This document shows, piece after piece, positions 1-8,005 of a stretch of 13,991 bases of DNA. A model generated the notes under the pieces. The model searched no databases, was not told the origin of the DNA, and was given only the letters and a program-made list of their open reading frames with translations. The translations under genes were made by a program, and so were the position numbers. Positions within the stretch are counted from its first letter, which is position 1, and each line of letters starts with the position of its first letter. The DNA is from an uncultured Eubacteriales bacterium. GTDB lineage: Bacteria > Bacillota > Clostridia > Oscillospirales > Acutalibacteraceae. Location: assembly GCA_900313475.1 (NCBI GenBank), contig OMRJ01000080.1:1-13991 (forward strand), read 5' to 3'.

Positions 1-1
1 A

Positions 2-3000
2 GGTGCGGGCGAATACACCTACCGAATCGACGCATACGATAAGTACGGCAATTCATCGCAGACCGATGCGGGTAAAGTGGCATATAACTTTGTTCATATC
101 GACGAAAAAGCGCCGATCGCACGTATAACGTACGAGAGCGCAATGGAGGTCGGGGTCGAAGAATATTTCGACGGCGGTAAATCCACCGATGACAATGCCG
201 TTGTGTCTTATACTTGGGATTTCGGCGACGGAACGTATTCAAGCGAGAAGCGTCCGGTTAAAAAGTACTCCGCGGTCGGCACCTATACAGTTACGCTTAC
301 GGTAACCGACAGCGACGGTCTTTCAGGTACCGCGTCCGTCACGGTAACTGTTCGAGAAAGAACCGAACTCGGTACGTTGGAAGTTACCGTTGTGGACGAA
401 AACAACAGAACGATGGCTTATGCTCCCGTATATTTCGACCTCGGCAGCGACAGACAGCAGACGGTTTATGCAAATGCGTCGGGTGTCGCGCGTTTGGTTC
501 TTCCTCACGGCGAACATCTTGTGGGCGTATATCAGTCCGGATACCTTCCCGCGCAGAGAAATGTTACGGTAATCGCAAACACCGTGCGCAAAACAACGCT
601 TACCTTAATCAAGCAGGAAATAGTCACGGGCGAGTTTGAGGTTAAGCGCATGACCTTTGACGAGATCATTGCGGCGGGATTTGATATTTCAAAACCCGAA
701 AATCAGAATCTTTATTCCGTTTCACTGCAAATAACCTACGGTGCGTCGAAGGTGCCATTAAGATACATCAGAAACGATTATCGCATAATCAGATACGAGG
801 TCGGCGATGTAGACGGACGGCATTTTGACATTGTGTTCATTCCGAATAAACAGAATGAGGAGATCGTCGCGGTTATCGATATTCCCGTCAAGGCTTCATA
901 TCTTAAAGAGTTTTTTGATGTAAAGCTGTTTATTATCAACAATGCTGCTGTCGACTTTGAACTTGTCGACAACACCGTTGAACTGAACGTACCGAACGGT
1001 CTTACCGTTATGACGGGACTTCCCGGAAATTGGTGCGAGAGCAGCACGGTTTATATCGACAGCATCAAGGGGCTTGAAACAAAGACGTTAAGCTGGGTGC
1101 TTCGCGGTGATGTTGAGGGCGAATATAATCTTTCGGCTGATTACATCGGTACGCTTGACAGATTCAACGAGACGGTAAGCGCGACCTTCGTCACCGAAGA
1201 TCCCATCAGAGTCTATGGCTTGAGCAATGTCGGAATAGAAGTCGAGGTTTGCGATGAGATAAAATACAACGCCGTGTATTTTAACGTCGGCATAAAAAAT
1301 ATCGGCAGTGCAGACGTACATAATCCGCAGCTTGACTTTGACGGGATCGTGTCGAATATAACCGCGTCCGTTAAAGCGCAGGCGGGTGAAAAAGAGGACG
1401 GCTCCGCCGACTTTGATGTTGAAGCTTCTCTTCTCAACGTCAAATATGTTAACACCGACGGCAAGGCGCAGTATATCCCGTTCTCGTGGACTGACAACGG
1501 CACGGTGCATGTCGATATCGAAACGCTGGCGCCCGGTGAATCGGTCAGCTATGAATATGCGGCATACAATCTCATTGATTATGATGAAATTGCGTATTTC
1601 GGCAAGGCGGCAAAAGAGGTTTTGAGCGGCTACACCGAAAATGTCAGTGTAGTTTCGCGCCCGTTTGATCTGTATAATACGGACAATGCAGCCGAAAAAC
1701 TCGAAACCGCACTCTCCACCGTTTCCGATGCCGATAAGCTCGGACAGCTTGATTACGATGTTTCGGATGTTACATATTATCCGAGCTTTACAAGCGCGGT
1801 AAACGGCAAAACATACACCGAAGGCGATTTGCCGTTCATCTATGACGACTGTTTCTTTAACAAAAAAGCGACCGACGGCGTCAATAACGGACTTGCCGCC
1901 GCATCCGCAAATCTTGCCGCCGCAGCCTATTCCGACGCTTCTACGGTGAAGGCCATGCTTGAAGACATGGGATATTCGGTTGTTATCATGAAAAATTACA
2001 GCGCTTCGGATATCGGCGCAAAGACGGATTATGTCGCTTACACCGTGTCCGAGAAGAAGGTAGGAGAGACTTCTGTCCTTGTTGTTTCGGTTCGCGGCAC
2101 GTCTTCCTATGACGAGTGGAACAGCAACTTCAACATAGGAAAAAACGGTAAATACCACGAGGGCTTCAATAATGCCGCAAATGAGGTCATGACTTCGATT
2201 TCGCAGTATATCGAGAGCGCGGGACTTGACAAAGATCACACAAAGATCTGGATAACCGGTCACAGCAGAGGTGCTGCGGTCGCAAATATCGTTGCGGAAA
2301 AGCTCACCAAAGAAGCAAAGTACGCGACGGCGGACAATATCTACGCCTACACCTATGCATGCCCGAACACATCGACCTCAGCGGATATGTCACTTTCAAA
2401 CATTTATAATTATTGTGACGGTGATGATCTTGTCGCAAGCGTTCCGTTTGCCTCATGGGGATTTAAGCGTGCAGGCAAGACCTTCGACTTCTCTGTGGCG
2501 GGCGGCGCTCAAACAGTTTTCCGCAGCATAACCGGCAAGGCTTATTCGGGTTCAAAGGCATGCACGGAGTTTGCCGATGCCGTCGCAGAAATCGCTTCAG
2601 ACGCGAATGAATACTACTCTCTCGGTCTTAATGAGATAATGGGTGAGGTCGCAAAGCTTCTTTCCGATAAGTCGGTTGACGTCGGAGTGATCAGAAACAA
2701 TCTTTTGAAAATAGCGGCAGGCAGACCGGCACAGGTCGTCAACGCCGTAAATAAGGCGATTGCGCTCTTTATAGACGGTTCCGGAATTGATTCCGTCTGT
2801 CACGCGCACTGTCCCGAAACCTATATTTCATATGTTGCCGCTGCTTATCCGACGGGACAAATCGTGACCGCCGTTAAAAAGAGCAGAGGCGACACGATGC
2901 CGAAATTCAATGTTTCAAAGAACAATGCGCTTGAATACATCCTGAACGACGGCAACTATCTCTATGTCACAAACACCGATTGGATAGCGCGTATTTCGGA

Positions 3001-5944
3001 ACAGGCGTTTAACACCCTGAAGCTTGCAACTCTCGATTTCGAGGTGATTACAAAAGAAAAGCAGAAGAAGCTTGCTCAAACCGTAATTTTGCAGCTCCTT
3101 ACCGATTCGAATTTTAATGCCGATATCGACACGCTTATTGATGTTCAGTATCTCAAAACCGTCAAAACCGTTCTCGGCGCGATAAAGAATACGGTGTCTC
3201 TGCCCGATAATACGGAATTTCTTAAAAACGTGAATGCGATACTCGCAAATCGGAGCACGCTCAATTCTCTTGCAACTGCGCTTAAACTGTCGGGCAGCGA
3301 GGCGCTTTCAAGCGAGCTGATAAAATCTTTCGCAGGCAGCATGACCGAGGCCGGCGCAATGCAGGCGATTAAGCTTGCGATTGCTTCCAACTGCGCTCCC
3401 GACAGCCTTGCGGCAGAGCTGCTCGGCGATATCGGCACGCTTGCCGGCTGCACGGCATCTGCGCTTGACACACTAATTCTCAAACCGGCGCAGCTTTATA
3501 ACAGTGTCGAGTACGCTAAATACGTTCACGGTCTGATGAACTTTTTTGCATGCAGCTATGAAGCAAATCTCATTCTCGACACACTCATAGGCAGCGGCTC
3601 AAAGCAACTTATGCAAAGCGTTTTTGAGTTTTGCGGTTATTGTGTAATTTCACCCTCGCTCGCGATAATGAACGAGATTGATGTCGATCCCGCCGAACTT
3701 GTCAGCGGTGTTGCGGAAGAAATGAAAGCAATGATGACGACGGAGTTTAACGCCGAGCTTGAAACACTGAAGCAGGCGGCATCCGATGTTATTCGGGACG
3801 GTACTAAAAAACTTTTGAAATCGGGAATCAAAGCGCTTCTCGGCAAAGCAAACGTGTGGTATTTGCTGTTTACTTCCGTCTTTAAGATTATCGACAGCGG
3901 CTTCGGCATATCGGATTATTTCGGCGATATTGATACCTACAATATCATAACCTACGTCAGCAGCGCACTTGCCGCAGGTTATTATGCAAGAGCCACGGCA
4001 TTTGAAAACTATGACGGAATGCAGGCTGCAATGGAAATCGCCGGACTGAATTACTCCGCACCGAGCACCGACCGGCTTGCTGCCGACGCGCTCTATCTTC
4101 TCAAGGCGCTTTGCAACACGCGTCTTGTCGGAGAAAAAGCATACAAGGCCGCGCTCGAAAAGAACAATTCCACATGGCTTACGAATGACGCCGATCATGA
4201 CTATAATATTATCAAGGCTGCGAACGAACGCTTCGGTACATCGTGCGGCGACGTCGAAACGCTTTACGATTACATCTACGGCAATATTCTGTCGGCACGC
4301 GATATTATATTCAATATTGAGAATGCATCCGAGGTCGACAGACCCGCAGCGCCGGAGGTGACCGTAAACTATTCGACGGATTCCACCGATCAGGCGTTTG
4401 ACAGTACTTATGAATACTGTTTCTCCGACGGCGAATGGCAGCGCTGTACAGGCGGTGTTATCCCGGTCAAGGTCAAAACACATCCTACGGTTCTTCGCGT
4501 CAGAAAAGCCTCCGGAAACGGTAATCCGGCGGGCGAGATAACCACCGTTACCGTATATGCCCGCAGGTCGTTGAGCAAGACTGTCACGGCAAGATTTGAC
4601 AACGGCAGATATTATTTTACGAATCTCTCCGCCGATCGCACTTATGCTTTCTGCCCCGTTTCGGGCGAATATGCCGGTTTCAACGATAGCGAGAGAACCG
4701 TTGTTTCGGGCGGCTTCGGCGCAAACGCTCCCGGAAAGCAGGCGCGTTATATTGCGATTAAGAGCCTTGCAAACGACGCGCTGTTTGAAACGGAATCGGA
4801 GATTCTCTATGTCAAGGTAAATATCAAGCATAAGTTGACCGTAATCAGGGAGGGCAACGGCTCCGTTGCTGCGTCCGCTTCCGATTTCCGCTGGTTTATC
4901 GGTGACGAGGCGGTGCTCACTGCGTCCCCCTCCTCCGGCGAAACATTTATCGGTTGGTATAAAGACGCGGAGCTGCTCGGCACGGGATTGACATATGCCT
5001 TCGATATGTATGAGGATGCACGCATTACCGCAAAATTCTCCGGTGACACGATGCCCGAAAGCGTCAGAATAATAATTGCGGATGCCGAAGAACCGAATTA
5101 CGCCGGCTTCAAAAAAGCTTTCCGGGCGGAGATTTTGCCTGAAAACGCAGCGGATAAGTCCGTAACATGGAGCACATCCGAATCGTCCGTTGCGTCCGTC
5201 GCAGCCGACGGCACCGTGACGTTTGTTTCTCCGGGCACGGCTAAAATCACCGTCACTGCCGTCAACGGCATAACCGATGAGGTTTCCGTAGATGTTGTCG
5301 AAGATAAGATAATCGGAATAAAAATAGAGGTTCTCCCCGACAAAACGGAGTTTACCGAGAGCGAAACATTTAATTCGGACGGGATGACGGTTGCCGTATT
5401 CCGTGAATCCGGAAAAACCGAGCTGCACACCGATTTTGTCGCCGAGCCTTTCGGCTTTACGGCAGGGAAACAAACGGCAAAGGTCACATATGCAGGGTTT
5501 GAAGACTCCTACAGCTTTACCGTAAAGCATGGCACATTTACGTGCGAAACCGTTGCTCCTACATGCGTTGAACGCGGATTTACAAAATTTACGTGCGATG
5601 CCTGCGGCTTCAGCTATTGCGACGCATTTGCAGATGCACTCGGTCACGACCGGGGCGAGTGGGTCGTAACCGTTTCGGCGACATGTACCGAAGACGGTGA
5701 ACGCTGCATGAAGTGTACCGTCTGCGGTACGGTGCTTAAGACCGAAGCCGTTCCCGCGCACGGTCATGCGGACGCGGACAAAAACGGTAAATGCGACAAT
5801 TGCGGCGAGTCGCTCGCTTCTTCCTGCAAGCATATCTGCCACTCAAAGAACAGGCTTGCGCAGTTCTTCTGGAAAATGCTGCGGCTCATGTATAAGCTGT
5901 TCAAAAATCATGAATTTTGCGATTGCGGCGTAAGGCATTGGTAG
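2..5944 (+). CDS. Giant multi-domain surface/secreted protein with class-3-lipase-like domain (5'-partial)
   Basis: The reading frame is open to the left edge, so the true start and any signal peptide are outside the window. Residues here are numbered from the GTG at 77. The codons before it encode the end of an Ig/Fn3-like module (YxYxIDAYDKYGN). Modules in order: PKD domain (about 12-92, WDFGDG at 47-52); carboxypeptidase-regulatory-like beta domain (about 97-180); two uncharacterised beta-rich regions (about 185-380 and 385-500, the second CARDB-like with LAPGESV); lipase-3-like alpha/beta hydrolase (about 570-925); a long helical region without a recognised family (about 930-1420); a divergent InlB B-repeat (1585-1656); a Big2-type Ig fold (1660-1744); a Big3-like fold (1745-1818); Cys-rich zinc-ribbon-like repeats and a special tail (1819-1955). 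Lipase signatures are RGT 673-675, HEGF 694-697, the GHSRG nucleophile elbow with Ser730, Asp784 (or 783), and His911 before PETY. The probable role is extracellular ester or lipid hydrolysis or adhesion; the substrate is unknown. A palindrome that may act as terminator follows the stop. Confidence 0.85.
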   Translation, partial: GAGEYTYRIDAYDKYGNSSQTDAGKVAYNFVHIDEKAPIARITYESAMEVGVEEYFDGGKSTDDNAVVSYTWDFGDGTYSSEKRPVKKYSAVGTYTVTLTVTDSDGLSGTASVTVTVRERTELGTLEVTVVDENNRTMAYAPVYFDLGSDRQQTVYANASGVARLVLPHGEHLVGVYQSGYLPAQRNVTVIANTVRKTTLTLIKQEIVTGEFEVKRMTFDEIIAAGFDISKPENQNLYSVSLQITYGASKVPLRYIRNDYRIIRYEVGDVDGRHFDIVFIPNKQNEEIVAVIDIPVKASYLKEFFDVKLFIINNAAVDFELVDNTVELNVPNGLTVMTGLPGNWCESSTVYIDSIKGLETKTLSWVLRGDVEGEYNLSADYIGTLDRFNETVSATFVTEDPIRVYGLSNVGIEVEVCDEIKYNAVYFNVGIKNIGSADVHNPQLDFDGIVSNITASVKAQAGEKEDGSADFDVEASLLNVKYVNTDGKAQYIPFSWTDNGTVHVDIETLAPGESVSYEYAAYNLIDYDEIAYFGKAAKEVLSGYTENVSVVSRPFDLYNTDNAAEKLETALSTVSDADKLGQLDYDVSDVTYYPSFTSAVNGKTYTEGDLPFIYDDCFFNKKATDGVNNGLAAASANLAAAAYSDASTVKAMLEDMGYSVVIMKNYSASDIGAKTDYVAYTVSEKKVGETSVLVVSVRGTSSYDEWNSNFNIGKNGKYHEGFNNAANEVMTSISQYIESAGLDKDHTKIWITGHSRGAAVANIVAEKLTKEAKYATADNIYAYTYACPNTSTSADMSLSNIYNYCDGDDLVASVPFASWGFKRAGKTFDFSVAGGAQTVFRSITGKAYSGSKACTEFADAVAEIASDANEYYSLGLNEIMGEVAKLLSDKSVDVGVIRNNLLKIAAGRPAQVVNAVNKAIALFIDGSGIDSVCHAHCPETYISYVAAAYPTGQIVTAVKKSRGDTMPKFNVSKNNALEYILNDGNYLYVTNTDWIARISEQAFNTLKLATLDFEVITKEKQKKLAQTVILQLLTDSNFNADIDTLIDVQYLKTVKTVLGAIKNTVSLPDNTEFLKNVNAILANRSTLNSLATALKLSGSEALSSELIKSFAGSMTEAGAMQAIKLAIASNCAPDSLAAELLGDIGTLAGCTASALDTLILKPAQLYNSVEYAKYVHGLMNFFACSYEANLILDTLIGSGSKQLMQSVFEFCGYCVISPSLAIMNEIDVDPAELVSGVAEEMKAMMTTEFNAELETLKQAASDVIRDGTKKLLKSGIKALLGKANVWYLLFTSVFKIIDSGFGISDYFGDIDTYNIITYVSSALAAGYYARATAFENYDGMQAAMEIAGLNYSAPSTDRLAADALYLLKALCNTRLVGEKAYKAALEKNNSTWLTNDADHDYNIIKAANERFGTSCGDVETLYDYIYGNILSARDIIFNIENASEVDRPAAPEVTVNYSTDSTDQAFDSTYEYCFSDGEWQRCTGGVIPVKVKTHPTVLRVRKASGNGNPAGEITTVTVYARRSLSKTVTARFDNGRYYFTNLSADRTYAFCPVSGEYAGFNDSERTVVSGGFGANAPGKQARYIAIKSLANDALFETESEILYVKVNIKHKLTVIREGNGSVAASASDFRWFIGDEAVLTASPSSGETFIGWYKDAELLGTGLTYAFDMYEDARITAKFSGDTMPESVRIIIADAEEPNYAGFKKAFRAEILPENAADKSVTWSTSESSVASVAADGTVTFVSPGTAKITVTAVNGITDEVSVDVVEDKIIGIKIEVLPDKTEFTESETFNSDGMTVAVFRESGKTELHTDFVAEPFGFTAGKQTAKVTYAGFEDSYSFTVKHGTFTCETVAPTCVERGFTKFTCDACGFSYCDAFADALGHDRGEWVVTVSATCTEDGERCMKCTVCGTVLKTEAVPAHGHADADKNGKCDNCGESLASSCKHICHSKNRLAQFFWKMLRLMYKLFKNHEFCDCGVRHW

Positions 5945-5985
5945 GGCAAACAGTTCCGACGGGAGAACAGCACTGCTAAATAAAG

Positions 5986-6025
5986 AGAGGGGCTGTAAAA
6001 AACCCGGGTTTTTTACAGCCCCTCT
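5986..6025. terminator. 40-bp perfect palindrome, probable (bidirectional) terminator
   Basis: The two 20-nt arms are exactly complementary, with a CCCGGG centre flanked by A6 and T6 runs and outer GAGGGGCTGT / ACAGCCCCTC arms. It lies 41 nt after the stop of the giant surface gene, as expected for its terminator. No long T run follows the outer stem on either strand, so if it terminates it may use the internal A6/T6 geometry or act as a 3'-end stabilising hairpin. The gene on the other strand ends more than 500 nt away, so a bidirectional role is only possible. Confidence 0.55.
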
Positions 6026-6054
6026 TCAGAGGATAGAAAAAAAGATGATGAACC

Positions 6055-6134
6055 GACAAACAGAGCAAAATCAAGGCTGCTTGATTTTGCCTGCCCGAAG
6101 GCGTGAAAAGGTACGTTGAGCGGCGAAGTTTGTC
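6055..6134. other. Branched stem-loop element in convergent intergenic region
   Basis: Outer arms GACAAAC (6055-6061) and GTTTGTC (6128-6134) are perfectly complementary. Between them is a strong hairpin with 10-bp arms GCAAAATCAA / TTGATTTTGC (6065-6074 and 6081-6090) and a 6-nt loop, followed by a small GCC-CGAA-GGC stem at 6093-6102. The layout suggests a folded RNA or a small palindromic mobile unit. I recognise no Rfam family. The strand is undecided because both orientations fold. Confidence 0.4.
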
Positions 6135-6550
6135 TGTAGAATAAAACATAAAACGGACGTCTTCTTATGCGATTATCGCGGTCCTTTGGATTTGCAATCC
6201 CGTTAACATATCATGCAAAAGCGTTGAACTTTACTGTTTTGTACGGTCATCGCTTTTTTTACATTCCTTTTACAATGAAATCCGAGCTTTGTTCGGGTGA
6301 ATTTCACACGGCTTTGTTCGGTTTAACGCTGCACGGGGGATGAAATCGTTTCGCAGTGAAATCCGTAAAACCCCGTTTCACGGGATTCGAAACTCCTGCG
6401 GAGTTGATTTGATTGCTTTGCGGCAAATTTATGTTGCCCGTCGACCGCCCGAACGCATTCGCCCGCGTTTTTACCGCGGAACGCCCGGTTTGCCGCATAT
6501 ATCCCGGCGTTTTTGAATTACGGAAAAACATATTTTTTTGAAAAAGATAA
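6135..6550. other. Gene-free convergent intergenic stretch
   Basis: This stretch lies between the 3' ends of the giant surface gene and the GPH transporter. Short open frames in it show no recognisable protein family and no ribosome binding site that I could support. The content is a weak long-loop inverted repeat (AAAAGCG at 6217-6223, CGCTTTT at 6251-6257), the short-repeat array annotated at 6275-6405, and GC-rich sequence without recognisable features at 6406-6530. Confidence 0.6.
6275..6405. repeat. Short hairpin/direct-repeat array (TGAAATC and GCTTTGTTCGG units)
   Basis: TGAAATC occurs at 6275, 6341 and 6357, and a related reverse motif (ATTTCAC or TTTCACG) occurs between them. The 11-mer GCTTTGTTCGG is present twice (6286-6296 and 6311-6321). 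Hairpins include CCGAGC-TTT-GTTCGG (6282-6296, one G-T pair) and the perfect AACTCC-TGC-GGAGTT (6391-6405). Spacing is irregular. It resembles the short palindromic intergenic elements common in uncultured Clostridia; that comparison is from memory. Confidence 0.45.
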
Positions 6551-8005
6551 TTACAAAGCCTGACTGCTTGTCGTGCTGCTGCGCAGTGCGCGCATTTCTT
6601 TGAGCTTGCGTTCGGTTTCCGCGCGCAGCTCGTCGCTGTCTTTTATGAAGGAAATGACTATAAGGAACAGGACGGCACCGACAATGGGTCCGAGAGAGAA
6701 CATGGGCCACATTGCCTTTAAGAACTTATCGTTCTGAGGGAGTCCCGCTTCTTTTCTCTTTGAATCATATCCGAGCGCGTTGAGGAGAAAACCTTCAATG
6801 AGCGTTATTGCGCCGTTTTTCATTTTCGATGTAAAATTCTGCATCGAGAATGAAATACCCTCGGTGCGAAGCCCCGTTTTGATTTCTGTTTCGTCGATGG
6901 AGTCCGTTGTGAGCGAGCGGTATGCAATATCCATCATTGCGCCGGGAAGATTTACAAGCGAAATAAGAAACGTCATGACAATAAATTTGGCGAACGTGTT
7001 GTATCCGACAAAGAAAGTTATGATTCTTATGGTTATTGCAGTAAATTGCGACAGAAGAAGGAGCTTTTTCATTCCGCCTATCCTCTTTGATATTTTTGTC
7101 GCGAAAAACGATGCGCAGGAACCGGGAATGCCCCCGAACAGTCCGAAAAGAAATTCAGCCGTTTGACCGGAAATATTCATTTTTCCGACCGTATAACCGG
7201 TGCAGTTTTCAAAGAAGTATGCGTTTTGTACCTTCGGTGAGAGGTCAAGCGAAAAGCGCGCGAGAGAAATCAGCAGCAGCTTCGGATTGTGGCGCAGAAC
7301 GGCTATGGACTGCAAAAGCCCCTCATGCTTTTCCTCGCTTGCCGCGACCTGTTCGTGAACGCGCGCCGCGTTCAGTGAAATGAGTTCGCCGCCCAAGCCG
7401 AAAACGAGCGCGCAGCCGAAGAAAATCTGCATTTCGGAAAAGCCTGCGCCGAGAAGCATGGAGCGGATCTGCTGAAAGAGTCCGACAACGGCACTGCCGG
7501 CGCCCGCGCCTATGGATACCCATTGCGAAATGCGGGCGCGTTCCTCCGAATGAGGGGACGCAAGGGCAATCATGCCCCACAGACCGACATCCTGAAAGGA
7601 GTAAACAAGATCCCACAAAAAATAGATAAACACGAGGTAGACTATCATTCCGCCCTCTTTAAAGCCTGTGTTTACGAACATCATTGTTGAGAGCAGGCCG
7701 ATTATCGGCGGAGTGTAGAGCAAAAACGGACGCAGCTTGCGGTACGGCTTATACTTCCGCTTGTCGATATACGCGCCGACAAGCGGGTCGTTGACGGCAT
7801 CCCAGACGTAGCTCGCCGAGAAGACCGTGCTTATTTTCATGGGGTCGACGTGTAAAATATTGATATAAAAATATTTCAGCCAGTTTGTGATATAAAAATA
7901 TGTGAGGTTTTGTCCCGCAAGACCGGAGGCGTATGCGAAAATGAGGTTATTCGGGACATAACCCTCGCCCTTTGATGATTTATCGAACAGGAACAGCTTT
8001 TTCAT
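6551..8005 (-). CDS. GPH-family (MelB-like) sugar:cation symporter, canonical motif
   Basis: This 484-residue membrane protein belongs to the glycoside-pentoside-hexuronide:cation symporter family (MFS superfamily), whose usual length is about 450-500 residues. Helix-2 signature WDAVNDPLVG is at 68-77; Asp69 and Asp73 match the paired cation-binding Asp residues of MelB. The late family signature (about 368-383, DETEIKTGLRTEG, with Lys377) is also present. Hydrophobic segments are spread over the whole length as expected for 12 helices, with a charged cytoplasmic C-terminus. It should import a sugar or glycoside with Na+ or H+; the substrate is not predictable. The ATG overlaps the stop of the upstream lipoprotein gene as ATGA, with GGAG (8018-8021) 12 nt upstream, indicating translational coupling. 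It is the last gene of the leftward operon. No strong terminator directly follows its stop. Confidence 0.92.
   Translation of the reverse strand: MKKLFLFDKSSKGEGYVPNNLIFAYASGLAGQNLTYFYITNWLKYFYINILHVDPMKISTVFSASYVWDAVNDPLVGAYIDKRKYKPYRKLRPFLLYTPPIIGLLSTMMFVNTGFKEGGMIVYLVFIYFLWDLVYSFQDVGLWGMIALASPHSEERARISQWVSIGAGAGSAVVGLFQQIRSMLLGAGFSEMQIFFGCALVFGLGGELISLNAARVHEQVAASEEKHEGLLQSIAVLRHNPKLLLISLARFSLDLSPKVQNAYFFENCTGYTVGKMNISGQTAEFLFGLFGGIPGSCASFFATKISKRIGGMKKLLLLSQFTAITIRIITFFVGYNTFAKFIVMTFLISLVNLPGAMMDIAYRSLTTDSIDETEIKTGLRTEGISFSMQNFTSKMKNGAITLIEGFLLNALGYDSKRKEAGLPQNDKFLKAMWPMFSLGPIVGAVLFLIVISFIKDSDELRAETERKLKEMRALRSSTTSSQAL

Noticed and set aside
1088..2263. 391-residue antisense open frame
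   Set aside because: Same shadow effect; it runs opposite to the beta-rich and lipase region with catalytic motifs on the plus strand.
5750..5818. Dockerin or EF-hand in HADADKNGKCDNCG
   Set aside because: Only one short Asp-rich loop exists, with no paired second loop; the CxxC context fits a ribbon-like unit better.
3650..5842. 730-residue open frame antisense to the surface gene
   Set aside because: Its translation is low-complexity (Arg/Cys/Ile/Gly-rich), has no domain, and mirrors the codon bias of the real gene, which has convincing modules throughout.
6217..6257. AAAAGCG / CGCTTTT with a T run as a terminator
   Set aside because: Only 7 pairs, mostly AT, with a 27-nt loop; it is also far from either gene end.
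6275..6405. CRISPR-like array
   Set aside because: Repeat units are short (7-11 nt) and irregularly spaced, spacers are not of constant length, and no cas gene is present.
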